From a virus, in the IMG/VR virus record IMGVR_UViG_3300021197_000769, positions 1-58,248 of that record: a DNA stretch of 58,248 nt, one strand, 5' to 3'. Shown here in pieces: positions 44,248 through 51,210 of this stretch. Position 1 is the stretch's first letter. Each line of letters starts with the position of its first letter. The notes under the pieces were generated by a model. It had not been told where the DNA came from. It made no database searches and saw nothing but the letters and a program-made list of their open reading frames with translations. The position numbers and the translations under genes were made by a program.

Positions 44248-44397
44248 ATGGGATTAACAAAAGAATACGTAGAAGAGCTAGTTAATATTTCGGATCCTGA
44301 TGGCGTCTGGGCAATGATGCAAGGTCTAGAAATGTGGGAGGAGGTCGAATATATTGAAGAAAAATACTTTAATAATAATGAAACAAATAATAATTAA
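44248..44397 (+). CDS. Small acidic early protein, 49 residues
   Basis: The product is acidic and helical, with DPDGVWAMMQGLEMWEEVEY in the middle and an Asn-rich end. No family is recognised. The Asn-rich tail is encoded by part of a leader sequence (TGAAACAAATAATAATTAA) that is repeated exactly before the gene at 44664, so the tail may reflect that duplication. Confidence 0.55.
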   Translation: MGLTKEYVEELVNISDPDGVWAMMQGLEMWEEVEYIEEKYFNNNETNNN

Positions 44398-44414
44398 ATA
44401 CTATGAAAAATAAA
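44379..44414 (+). repeat. Duplicated leader, copy 1
   Basis: A 36-base segment running from TGAAACAAATAATAATTAAA through the start codon and first codons (ATGAAAAATAAA) is identical to 44640-44675. Each copy is the leader and start of a gene. Confidence 0.75.
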
Positions 44415-44642
44415 TCAGATCTATGGAGTCCATATCAAAAAGCTGATATTTTAGCAGGTAACATGTTTGGTGAAATGGGATTATTCTCATTAAGAGACGA
44501 CCAATTAGATCAGATCATAGATCTAAAGAAAGCAGATAAATTGGCTAAGAAACAGTTTGGTGAGTTTGGATTTAAAACTTTAGCTGTAAAAGAAATGGAA
44601 GAGCTGATTGATAATAATTCTAAACTACTACGAGTTAGTTGA
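44403..44642 (+). CDS. Small protein with an internal duplication, 79 residues
   Basis: The protein contains two copies of a motif of about 27 residues: KADILAGNMFGEMGLFSL...DQIID (about 13-40) and KADKLAKKQFGEFGFKTL...EELID (about 43-70). This points to two similar helix-turn units. No family is recognised. It starts in the first of two identical leaders and is followed by a gene starting in the second. Confidence 0.6.
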   Translation: MKNKSDLWSPYQKADILAGNMFGEMGLFSLRDDQLDQIIDLKKADKLAKKQFGEFGFKTLAVKEMEELIDNNSKLLRVS

Positions 44643-44675
44643 AACAAATAATAATTAAATACTATGAAAAATAAA
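44640..44675 (+). repeat. Duplicated leader, copy 2
   Basis: Identical to 44379-44414, including the start codon and first codons of the following gene. It probably arose by duplication of a leader-gene cassette. Confidence 0.75.
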
Positions 44676-44918
44676 AAACACAATGGTTACTTTAACTACG
44701 AAACGTGGCGAGTAATGCTAGAGATATTAGGAGACATCGAATGGGATGCTGATGAAGAAGTAACTGCAGATCTTCTTGAAGAAATTGTAAACGACGTTGT
44801 CTTCAACAATACAGTTGAAAAAGATTGTCTCGCTGCTAGCTATGCAAGATCCTTCTTGTCTAACGTAAACTACTACGAATTAGCTGAAACAATAAACGAA
44901 GATAGAGTTGCAGACTAA
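44664..44918 (+). CDS. Small NYETW-motif protein (DUF7249-like), 84 residues
   Basis: The N-terminus NGYFNYETWRVML (about 7-19) is a hallmark of a small family found in phages and plasmids; the DUF7249 name is from memory. The remainder is acidic and helical with a Cys near 53. Function is unknown. P8 overlaps its stop codon, so the next cassette begins immediately. Confidence 0.6.
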   Translation: MKNKKHNGYFNYETWRVMLEILGDIEWDADEEVTADLLEEIVNDVVFNNTVEKDCLAASYARSFLSNVNYYELAETINEDRVAD

Positions 44919-44949
44919 ATACGCAAACTTATTGATAATATATATGAAC
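44910..44949 (+). promoter_or_regulatory. Early promoter-like element P8
   Basis: GCAGACTAAATACG overlaps the previous stop codon and is followed at 23 bases by TGATAATA. It lies 58 bases upstream of the ATG at 44968. Confidence 0.7.
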
Positions 44950-44967
44950 ATTAAATAATTAAATACT

Positions 44968-45204
44968 ATGAAACAAACAGAAATGAATGTAATATTAGCT
45001 CAGCTAAAAACTACACATATGATGGATCAAGCTATGGACGGCTCACACAGTGCTGAGTGGGCAATGAGAAAGTTCGAACCACTACTTGAAATAGGTTACT
45101 CCTATGAAGACATTGCTACCTATGTTGCAATTAAATTACAAGAACTCACAATTAAAGACGAAAGTTTTGCTAAAGATAGACCAAGATATAATGAAGATAA
45201 ATAA
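44968..45204 (+). CDS. Unknown early protein, 78 residues
   Basis: This is a helical protein rich in Met in the first third (MMDQAMDGSHSAEWAM, about 17-32) with a C-terminal charged tail. No family is recognised. It overlaps the next gene by 14 bases and starts a longer co-transcribed group running to about 46551. Confidence 0.6.
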   Translation: MKQTEMNVILAQLKTTHMMDQAMDGSHSAEWAMRKFEPLLEIGYSYEDIATYVAIKLQELTIKDESFAKDRPRYNEDK

Positions 45205-45448
45205 CCTAAAAAGCTTTGTCGGTACTAATATATTTAGTATCACATTTACCAAGAAAGATGGATCAACACGTAAAATGGTCGCTAGGCTGGGAGTAAAATC
45301 CCACCTACGTGGCGGCACAAAAAAGTTCTCTGATGAAGAGCGAGATCTAATAACCGTATTCGATATGAATAACAGAGGTTACCGATCATTCAAAACCACA
45401 AACGTGATTAACCTAAAATGTAACGGAATAACAATTAATTTTAAATAA
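45191..45448 (+). CDS. SH3-like beta-barrel phage protein, 85 residues
   Basis: Starting at ATG 45191 (not the longer frame from 45104), the protein has FSITFTKKDGSTRKMVARLGVKSHLRG... followed by LITVFDMNNRGYRSF. This matches a small phage family described as an SH3 beta-barrel fold protein, from memory. It is about the normal length. The role is unknown; possibly nucleic-acid or protein binding. Confidence 0.65.
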   Translation: MKINNLKSFVGTNIFSITFTKKDGSTRKMVARLGVKSHLRGGTKKFSDEERDLITVFDMNNRGYRSFKTTNVINLKCNGITINFK

Positions 45449-45455
45449 TAATACC

Positions 45456-45830
45456 ATGCAAAAGACTAGAGAAGAAATAGAAAAAAGATTAGCTCAGATT
45501 GATGTGTTTATTACTGAATCAGATATTAGTACAAAAAGACATAATAATGAGAAAGCAATGTTAATCAATGAGTTACAAGATATAAACAAACCAGTGATTG
45601 ATGATGAGATACTAGACCAGATATATGAGGTGATACAAAATCACATGGAAGATATAAACGAAATAGAACCTTGCGACTGTGAGTTTAATTTCGAAATAGA
45701 CCGCGATAATATGGTATATGTTGATTCAATGCAAGTACTAAAGAATCAAGATTATTTTGCTGAATCACTATATAATGACCTTAAAACTTTATTCAAAGTA
45801 AACAAAGAAGAAGATGAAGGTAGCGTTTAA
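45456..45830 (+). CDS. Unknown acidic protein, 124 residues
   Basis: An N-terminal coiled coil (about 3-45) precedes an acidic part with a CDCEFNFEID segment (about 73-82). No known family. It overlaps the next gene by 17 bases, which supports coupled translation. Confidence 0.6.
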   Translation: MQKTREEIEKRLAQIDVFITESDISTKRHNNEKAMLINELQDINKPVIDDEILDQIYEVIQNHMEDINEIEPCDCEFNFEIDRDNMVYVDSMQVLKNQDYFAESLYNDLKTLFKVNKEEDEGSV

Positions 45831-45999
45831 TCAAGACACAATAGATTATTTTGCTACTAAAGCTGAGTACCTTGAAGATTCATTAAGAGATGAAATACAG
45901 TTATTTGTAGAAGAGAACTGTCAACCAGAAGGAATAGAAACGTACGAAGACATAGCTGAAGAATTATATAACCAAGTAACACAAAATAAAAATGTATAA
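45814..45999 (+). CDS. Unknown small acidic protein, 61 residues
   Basis: The protein is acidic and helical (about 30% Glu, Asp and Gln), with no membrane segment or Cys pair. It overlaps both neighbours (17 and 8 bases), fitting a compact polycistronic unit. No family is recognised. Confidence 0.6.
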   Translation: MKVAFNQDTIDYFATKAEYLEDSLRDEIQLFVEENCQPEGIETYEDIAEELYNQVTQNKNV

Positions 46000-46213
46000 C
46001 GAAAAGAAAACATGGGTATTTTATGGTGCAAATAATAATGGTGATATAATTATCCACTTTATAAAAGACTGTAAGATCCCACACAAAACAAAAGAACAAG
46101 CAACTATGCTACAATTACTAAACGACGATGTATACTGGGCTATAGGTTACGAGACATCCTCTAATTGGAATTTATATAACCGTCAAAATATATCTAACAT
46201 AAGAACATTATGA
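45992..46213 (+). CDS. Unknown small protein, 73 residues
   Basis: The N-terminal half is beta-rich with aromatic residues (TWVFYGANNNGDIIIHF, about 7-23), the C-terminal half polar with Trp and Asn. It overlaps the DnaA-domain gene by 4 bases (ATGA). No family is recognised. Confidence 0.6.
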   Translation: MYNEKKTWVFYGANNNGDIIIHFIKDCKIPHKTKEQATMLQLLNDDVYWAIGYETSSNWNLYNRQNISNIRTL

Positions 46214-46551
46214 ATAAAGAAAAACAAATATTAAATACCGTGTTATATATGGTATGCACATATTACGGAGTAGAACCAGATGACGTTAAAGGAAAGAGTA
46301 GAGAGCGGCACTTAGTAATTGCAAGACAAGTATACTGCCACTTAGCGAGAACATATACTAGATCCACATTTAAACAGATAGGTTCTATTATAAACAGGGA
46401 TCATGCAACCGTAATCCATAGTAATAATCTAACTAAAGTTTTATCTACTATAGAGAAAAAAACAGCATACGATATTCGATCTATTATACAATTAAATCCT
46501 GAAATAAAAGAATTGTTTCAAATTGGGAATGCTATGCTATACACTATATAA
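46210..46551 (+). CDS. Stand-alone DnaA domain IV-like protein, 113 residues
   Basis: The protein carries the DnaA C-terminal DNA-binding signature INRDHATVIHS (residues 61-71), preceded by helices typical of domain IV (RERHLVIARQVYCHLARTYT, about 31-50). It has no AAA+ ATPase part. Such small proteins could bind origin DNA, recruit or block host DnaA, or regulate transcription. It overlaps its upstream neighbour by 4 bases, and P9 starts 9 bases after its stop. Confidence 0.8.
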   Translation: MNKEKQILNTVLYMVCTYYGVEPDDVKGKSRERHLVIARQVYCHLARTYTRSTFKQIGSIINRDHATVIHSNNLTKVLSTIEKKTAYDIRSIIQLNPEIKELFQIGNAMLYTI

Positions 46552-46559
46552 GATCGGTT

Positions 46560-46597
46560 GCAGACAAAATACGATCTAATATTGATAATAATAATGA
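46560..46597 (+). promoter_or_regulatory. Early promoter-like element P9
   Basis: GCAGACAAAATACG and TGATAATA are 23 bases apart. It lies 54 bases upstream of the ATG at 46614 and is the last of the nine copies. Confidence 0.7.
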
Positions 46598-46613
46598 ATA
46601 TAAATTAAATCTA

Positions 46614-47105
46614 ATGAATATATTTTACCTACACAAAGATCCTGTGCAAGCTGCTAACATTCAGTACAATAAGCACGTTGTTAAAATGATACTTGAGTCC
46701 GCTCAAATGCTATCTACTGCTCACCACCACTATGCTGAAACCTTAGGCTACGATGCTACTTATATACCATATAAAAAAGCACATTACAACCACCCATCCT
46801 CTATATGGGCACGAGAAAATAGCAGACAATACTATTGGTTATTCAATCATATGTTAGCCCTCGGTAATGAGTATACAAAAAGATATGGCAAAATACACTT
46901 AAGTATTCAAAAATGTTTCGCATCTTTACAGAACTGTCCAGTTGGCATGCCTCTTGGCGGATCCTTTTCAGAGCCTCCACAGTGTATGCCTGATGAATAT
47001 AAAGTACCAAACGATAGTGTTCAAGCTTACTGGAATTATTACATTGGTGATAAACACTCAGTAGCTAATAAAGATGAAAAAATATTTACTAAAAACCCAT
47101 TTTAG
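46614..47105 (+). CDS. Pyrimidine-dimer glycosylase-like (Pyr_excise) protein
   Basis: The 163-residue protein begins MNIFYLHKDPVQAANIQYNK and continues HVVKMILESAQMLSTA, the opening seen in small phage proteins annotated as pyrimidine dimer DNA glycosylases. Two Cys, several His and many aromatics follow. If the family call is right it would act on UV-damaged DNA, useful in surface waters. Function is unproven; it could be a related protein without glycosylase activity. Confidence 0.6.
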   Translation: MNIFYLHKDPVQAANIQYNKHVVKMILESAQMLSTAHHHYAETLGYDATYIPYKKAHYNHPSSIWARENSRQYYWLFNHMLALGNEYTKRYGKIHLSIQKCFASLQNCPVGMPLGGSFSEPPQCMPDEYKVPNDSVQAYWNYYIGDKHSVANKDEKIFTKNPF

Positions 47106-47106
47106 A

Positions 47107-47391
47107 ATGACTGAAAAACAAATGAGACAACTAACTGAAATGATTATTGAAGCAATAGACAATAAACAACGTGAGTTAGATAAAGAATTCTATGCTAATA
47201 TAGATAACCGTGTAGATATTGCGTATAGTCCACACCCTTTAGAACAAACAATGTCTGAAAATGAGCGGGTGCTAAATAAGCTGCATGAACTTTATAGTAT
47301 GCAATTAACCTTGATATCAGAAGAAAAGTTTGAGCTAGCAGAAGAAATTAAACAAACAATAAAAGCAGTTAAAGAAAATTATAAGTTATGA
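47107..47391 (+). CDS. Unknown coiled-coil protein, 94 residues
   Basis: Starting at ATG 47107, just after the previous stop, gives 94 residues (the frame is open from 47074). Helices at 1-35 and 50-94 have heptad-like Leu/Ile spacing. No family is recognised. It overlaps the following gene by 4 bases. Confidence 0.6.
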   Translation: MTEKQMRQLTEMIIEAIDNKQRELDKEFYANIDNRVDIAYSPHPLEQTMSENERVLNKLHELYSMQLTLISEEKFELAEEIKQTIKAVKENYKL

Positions 47392-47594
47392 GAAAATTTA
47401 ATAGATATAAACAAAATTTAACAAGAATTGGTAATGATATATATTCTTACGACACACATGTAGCTGAGATAAAAGACGACAAGTTATATAAATTAAGATG
47501 GAGAGTAAGAGGTATGTCTTCAAGCCCAACAACCTCAAAGCATATTAATTATGTTGCTAATGAATTAAACTTAACTATAATAGATTATGATTAA
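47388..47594 (+). CDS. Unknown small basic protein, 68 residues
   Basis: The protein is basic and beta/turn-rich (KLRWRVRGMSSSPTT, about 34-48). It overlaps both neighbours slightly. No family is recognised. Confidence 0.55.
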   Translation: MRKFNRYKQNLTRIGNDIYSYDTHVAEIKDDKLYKLRWRVRGMSSSPTTSKHINYVANELNLTIIDYD

Positions 47595-47739
47595 ATTTAT
47601 GATATATAATAATGACGAAGTAACATTTATACTTAAAGAGTCATTAGATGAAGCTAAGCAATTTGCAATAATGTACTGTGATCATTCTCACGAGATCATA
47701 GTCAGACAAGTAAACGATATTAAATACATCGGATTTTAA
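47587..47739 (+). CDS. Unknown small protein, 50 residues
   Basis: A 50-residue frame with mixed helical pattern and a CDHSHE patch (about 31-36). It overlaps the stop of the previous gene by 8 bases and its own stop overlaps the next ATG by one base (TAATG), which supports real coupled translation. No family is recognised. Confidence 0.55.
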   Translation: MIKFMIYNNDEVTFILKESLDEAKQFAIMYCDHSHEIIVRQVNDIKYIGF

Positions 47740-47924
47740 TGAAAAGTATAATTATGAAAAATAAAAAGTATTGCAGGGTAAGACATCATATATGGTTTTT
47801 AGAAAATCGTATAAAAGAATTAAAATATATTATTCTGAATGGTGCAATAAATCATAAGATAATGTTTACTGAAATAATGTTATTTAAAAAATATAATCGA
47901 AGATTATCTTTAATAAAAATGTAA
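47739..47924 (+). CDS. Unknown small basic protein, 61 residues
   Basis: A Lys/Arg-rich helical protein with no Cys pair or membrane segment. Met6 is an alternative start. It ends a run of overlapping small genes; a perfect 8-bp hairpin (47928-47947) follows. Confidence 0.55.
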   Translation: MKSIIMKNKKYCRVRHHIWFLENRIKELKYIILNGAINHKIMFTEIMLFKKYNRRLSLIKM

Positions 47925-47927
47925 ACA

Positions 47928-47947
47928 AACAATATAAAAATATTGTT
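47928..47947 (+). terminator. AT-rich hairpin after the small-gene run
   Basis: AACAATAT (47928-47935) and ATATTGTT (47940-47947) pair perfectly around AAAA. There is no T run, so termination would be weak. It sits just before inverted-repeat copy 3. Confidence 0.35.
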
Positions 47948-47956
47948 ACAATAAAA

Positions 47957-48003
47957 AGTGTGACAATAGGTATTATATATAAAGAGTAACAGGCTAATGT
48001 CGC
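47957..48003 (+). promoter_or_regulatory. Long inverted-repeat operator candidate, copy 3
   Basis: It has the same layout as copies 1 and 2 but in plus orientation: AGTGTGAC-N2-TAG, AT-rich middle, TAACAGGCTA-N2-GTCGC, 47 bases. The start codon of the HTH gene (47997) lies inside the right arm, which is a strong layout for autoregulation. Confidence 0.65.
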
Positions 48004-48617
48004 ATGAAAGAAACCTCGATTATTTAAATCGAAGACGTATAATTTACAGGAGGCATCCAATAACAGATGAACCAACAACAGTCTATGACTGGGGTATGTA
48101 CTACGAGAATGGCACATATGAGTGTTTTGAATTATTTAGAACAGATGCAAAGATTAATACGTTTAAGTCTCTTAAATGGCATTTATTAGTGTTATGGTAT
48201 CTCAACTCTGACATGGATCAAGATGAGTTAAATAGTTTAGCAAAATTTATTTGTATTAAATCAAATGGTTTTGTTACATTTGAAGTGTCAGAATATATTC
48301 TAAAGAATATTATATATGAAGTTAGCATGTGTGATTTAGATATACAGCCTAAAAATAAGATTAGAAAGATAATCTTTAAACCATTCTGTGGATTAACTAA
48401 AAAAGAAAAGTTAAGTATAGTTGGCAAAATGATAGGTAGAAGTAAACAAATAAATCAAGATAATATATATGAATGTATGCTGGAGATTAACGATAATAAA
48501 AATAAAATAACAATAACTGGCCTTGCAAAGATGTTATCTTGCAGTACAAGAACGATCTATAGGACTATGAGTAATGAGTTAAAAAAAGAAAAAGAACTAT
48601 TAAATCAGGGATTATAG
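47997..48617 (+). CDS. Putative HTH transcription regulator, 206 residues
   Basis: The C-terminus has an HTH-like segment (ITGLAKMLSCSTRTIYRTMS, about 172-191), with an acidic or hydrophobic start, turn and recognition helix rich in Arg/Thr, followed by a charged tail. The N-terminal 150 residues are unassigned. The start codon overlaps inverted-repeat copy 3, suggesting the protein binds these repeats and controls itself, the late gene start at 40611 and the early cassettes. Family is not recognised; the link to the repeats is inference. Confidence 0.65.
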   Translation: MSHERNLDYLNRRRIIYRRHPITDEPTTVYDWGMYYENGTYECFELFRTDAKINTFKSLKWHLLVLWYLNSDMDQDELNSLAKFICIKSNGFVTFEVSEYILKNIIYEVSMCDLDIQPKNKIRKIIFKPFCGLTKKEKLSIVGKMIGRSKQINQDNIYECMLEINDNKNKITITGLAKMLSCSTRTIYRTMSNELKKEKELLNQGL

Positions 48618-48626
48618 ATTGAGTCT

Positions 48627-48648
48627 GGCTATGTTATAATTAATAGCC
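48627..48648 (+). promoter_or_regulatory. Hairpin over the ribosome-entry region of the sigma gene
   Basis: GGCTAT (48627-48632) pairs with ATAGCC (48643-48648), ending two bases before the ATG at 48651. It could limit translation of the sigma factor. Confidence 0.45.
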
Positions 48649-48650
48649 CT

Positions 48651-49406
48651 ATGAAAAAATACAGTGTAACAAATTACATTCGGTACAAAGAAGATTTAAA
48701 AAAATCTATGCCAGACGATAAACTATGGAATGAATATAGTAGAGATGAAATGATAATAAAGTTCTTACCTTTAGTAGAAAATTTAGCAAGAAAGTTTGCT
48801 ACATCACAGCAAGCTAGTGGTATACTAACTATAAATGATCTTATACAGATCGGGTCTGAAGCTTTAATCAGAGCAACAGATAAGTTAGATTACAACAAGC
48901 TTAATGAATCTGAAGATATTGAAAAGACTTTAAAGTCATTTCTTAGTAAAAGAATTAAAGGAGCAATTAGACGTAGAATAGATATGAATAGTGGAGGAAT
49001 TAAAATACCAGAGCATAAAAGAAGTCAGATGCGAAAAAATCCAGATGATAAAAGTATGGTACAGATGTTTTTTAATTCTATATTCTTAAGTATCGATGCC
49101 GTAAATATGGATGAAGATGGTAACACACTATACCATAATATAGTTGACAAGTCAGAACCATATAATATTAATATATTAAATGCTTATTTGAAAGGATTAA
49201 TGCAGAAACATTTAACAATAAATGAATATCAAGTATTACGATTATCTTATGGACTAGACTGTGAGAAGCACTCGGCTAAAGAGATAGCTCATATATTAGG
49301 GCTTAAAGGTATCAGTAATCACGTAAGAGTTTCAGAGCTAAAGAAACAAGCAGTTAATTCACTTGTAGATAAAGTTGATCACGAGCAAGTTATTGATTAT
49401 TTATAA
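48651..49406 (+). CDS. Phage-encoded sigma-70-family factor
   Basis: The 251-residue protein has a region 2 (about 40-115) with VENLARKFA, the core-binding motif INDLIQIGSEALIRATDK and KSFLSKRIKGAIRRRID. It also has a region 4 (about 185-240) with YQVLRLSYGLD and the HTH SAKEIAHILG...VRVSELKKQAV. Region 1.1 and a normal region 3 are missing. It would redirect host RNA polymerase to phage promoters, most likely those of the late arm, since no phage RNA polymerase is seen. A hairpin covers the translation start region. Confidence 0.85.
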   Translation: MKKYSVTNYIRYKEDLKKSMPDDKLWNEYSRDEMIIKFLPLVENLARKFATSQQASGILTINDLIQIGSEALIRATDKLDYNKLNESEDIEKTLKSFLSKRIKGAIRRRIDMNSGGIKIPEHKRSQMRKNPDDKSMVQMFFNSIFLSIDAVNMDEDGNTLYHNIVDKSEPYNINILNAYLKGLMQKHLTINEYQVLRLSYGLDCEKHSAKEIAHILGLKGISNHVRVSELKKQAVNSLVDKVDHEQVIDYL

Positions 49407-49436
49407 TTGATAATTCAAATAAAATAACTAAATTTG
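49407..49436 (+). promoter_or_regulatory. Bacteroidetes host-type promoter
   Basis: TTG (49407-49409), 19 bases, then TAAATTTG (49429-49436) match the Bacteroidetes primary sigma consensus TTG-N19-21-TAnnTTTG. It lies in front of the ERF gene (ATG 49461) and would start transcription near 49443. It lacks the GCAGAC element. Confidence 0.7.
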
Positions 49437-49460
49437 TAAACAATAATAAATTATATATCC

Positions 49461-50003
49461 ATGAAATTAAATGAGAAACTGGCAACTGTCCAGACTAAGT
49501 TCAAATCCAAAAAGAGTAGATATAATTCTTTTGGCAAGTATTACTTCAGATCTGCTGAAGACATTTTAGAAGCAACAAAACCATTCCTATTGGACCTCGG
49601 CGTTTCTGTTGTAGTAAAAGAAACTTTAATAAGTACTGACCCATTCCCTGTATTAGAAGTAACTGCAACAATATCAGATGGTAGTGATGCTATACACTCA
49701 AGTGCTATTGTTGGTATCGATCTTGTTCAAAAAGGTATGCAAATGCCTCAAAAGTTTGGTAGTGCTTCATCATATGGCAAAAAATATGCTTTAGGTAATT
49801 TATTTTTAATAGATGACACTGCAGATAGTGATGCTAGCAATACTCACGATAAAAGCAGCTCTACTAAAGCATCCTTAAGTACAACTAAAGATCCTGCATT
49901 TGCTAAAGCAAAAGAATACATAAAATCAGGTGGTAAAATTGAGGCAATCAAAGCTAAATATTCTTTGTCTAAAGAAGTTGAATCGGAACTAACAACCCTA
50001 TAA
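49461..50003 (+). CDS. ERF-family single-strand annealing protein
   Basis: The 180-residue protein matches the ERF family: an N-terminal segment with YNSFGKYYFRSAEDI (about 21-35), a central core and the hallmark GSASSYGKKYALGNLFLIDD (about 107-126). The C-terminus is Ser/Lys-rich. ERF proteins anneal complementary strands and pair with exonucleases in phage recombination; an exonuclease and an SSB gene follow at once. A host-type promoter lies upstream. Confidence 0.85.
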   Translation: MKLNEKLATVQTKFKSKKSRYNSFGKYYFRSAEDILEATKPFLLDLGVSVVVKETLISTDPFPVLEVTATISDGSDAIHSSAIVGIDLVQKGMQMPQKFGSASSYGKKYALGNLFLIDDTADSDASNTHDKSSSTKASLSTTKDPAFAKAKEYIKSGGKIEAIKAKYSLSKEVESELTTL

Positions 50004-50004
50004 T

Positions 50005-50742
50005 ATGGACAAGAAAAATAAAAAAGAAATACTTAAACGTCTACAAAACGACGAAGATTACTATGGAGACTTCGGTAAACAATTCTTAAGTAACTCTAAT
50101 ATAAGTACTTTAATGAATAACCCTCTTGCTTTAGGCAATGACATAATTAAGTCAAACGCTTTGGTAATAGGTAGTTACTTCCACGTAGCAATACTTGAAC
50201 CAGATAAACTTAAGAAGTTTAAAATTATCGACGCTACCACTAGGAATACTAAGGCTTATAAAGAATTATCTGGAGGCGAGATATGCTTATTACAACACGA
50301 GGTAGATAAGATAGACCTTATGATTGAAAAAGTTTTAGAAAACGATGTGTGTACTAGCTTAATTCGTGGTAATGTTGATTATGAAGTGCCTGGTATAACG
50401 GAAATAGAAGGTAATTTTTGGAAAGGTAAAGCTGATATACTTAATCACGATGATAAACTTATAATAGACTTAAAAACTACTGGGGATATTAATTCATTCC
50501 AATATAGTGCTAAAAAATATAACTACGACAGTCAAGCTTACATATATAAACATATCTTTGGATATGATATGATTTTCTTAGTTGTAGATAAAACAACTCA
50601 TCAGATAGGTTTATTTGATTGCTCAGAAGCTTTTTATGAAAGAGGCTATAATAAAGTTATAGCAGCTAGCAATATTTACGATCTATTTTATAAAACAGAA
50701 GATTTTGAACCAAAACAATTCTTTATATCAAAAACTTTGTAA
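50005..50742 (+). CDS. RecE/exonuclease VIII-like PD-(D/E)XK nuclease
   Basis: The 245-residue protein carries GKADIL (about 138-143), IIDLKTTG (about 151-158) and SQAYIYKH (about 171-178), matching the PD-(D/E)XK-type exonuclease motifs D...D-x-K...Q-x-x-x-Y. It starts one base after the ERF stop. It probably makes 3' single strands for ERF to anneal. Confidence 0.8.
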   Translation: MDKKNKKEILKRLQNDEDYYGDFGKQFLSNSNISTLMNNPLALGNDIIKSNALVIGSYFHVAILEPDKLKKFKIIDATTRNTKAYKELSGGEICLLQHEVDKIDLMIEKVLENDVCTSLIRGNVDYEVPGITEIEGNFWKGKADILNHDDKLIIDLKTTGDINSFQYSAKKYNYDSQAYIYKHIFGYDMIFLVVDKTTHQIGLFDCSEAFYERGYNKVIAASNIYDLFYKTEDFEPKQFFISKTL

Positions 50743-50780
50743 CTTTAACCCCTTAATATAAATTAAAAACAATTAAAATT

Positions 50781-51098
50781 ATGGCATCAATTATTAATGC
50801 AAGTATCAATTTAAATAATATTGATAAAAGTAAAATCATCGAAGGTAAGAAAGGTAAGTACTTACCAATAAGTATTGTTATAAACGATGAAGTAGATCAG
50901 TTTGGTAATCAAGGACCAATAACGATTGCTCAGTCCAAGGAAGAGCGTGAAGCTAAATCAGCTAAGACTTATTTAGGTAATGTAAAAGTTGTTTGGACTA
51001 ATGGTGATAATGTAGCTGCGGCTCCTAGAGAAGGTCAACAAGCACCTGCTCCTGCAAGACAGTCTGCTCCAGCTCCATCAGATGATCTACCATTCTAA
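50781..51098 (+). CDS. Single-stranded DNA-binding protein with SSB-type C-terminal tip
   Basis: The 105-residue product has a beta-rich N-terminal domain (about 1-72), a Pro/Ala/Gln-rich linker and the acidic-hydrophobic tip SDDLPF. That tip matches the DDIPF motif by which SSBs recruit partner enzymes. It follows ERF and the nuclease, completing a recombination set. OB-fold membership is inferred from layout. Confidence 0.75.
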   Translation: MASIINASINLNNIDKSKIIEGKKGKYLPISIVINDEVDQFGNQGPITIAQSKEEREAKSAKTYLGNVKVVWTNGDNVAAAPREGQQAPAPARQSAPAPSDDLPF

Positions 51099-51193
51099 TG
51101 ACAGTTTGCGAATTATGCGGAGATGATATGATTCAAAGTGATTATGACTTCTCCGATATATGTATAAATTGTTTAGAAGACTCAGATTATTAA
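51098..51193 (+). CDS. Tiny zinc-ribbon protein, 31 residues
   Basis: The ATG overlaps the SSB stop by one base (TAATG). The 31-residue peptide has CELC (4-7) and CINC (22-25), a zinc-ribbon pair of C-x2-C motifs, in an otherwise acidic context. It may bind nucleic acid or a partner protein. The overlap and conserved Cys spacing support it being real. Confidence 0.6.
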   Translation: MTVCELCGDDMIQSDYDFSDICINCLEDSDY

Positions 51194-51210
51194 TACTTAA
51201 ATTAAATTAA

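Noticed and set aside
46050-46058. DnaA box TTATCCACT as part of an origin
   Set aside because: A single near-match inside a coding region is expected by chance in AT-rich DNA; kept only as a side remark.
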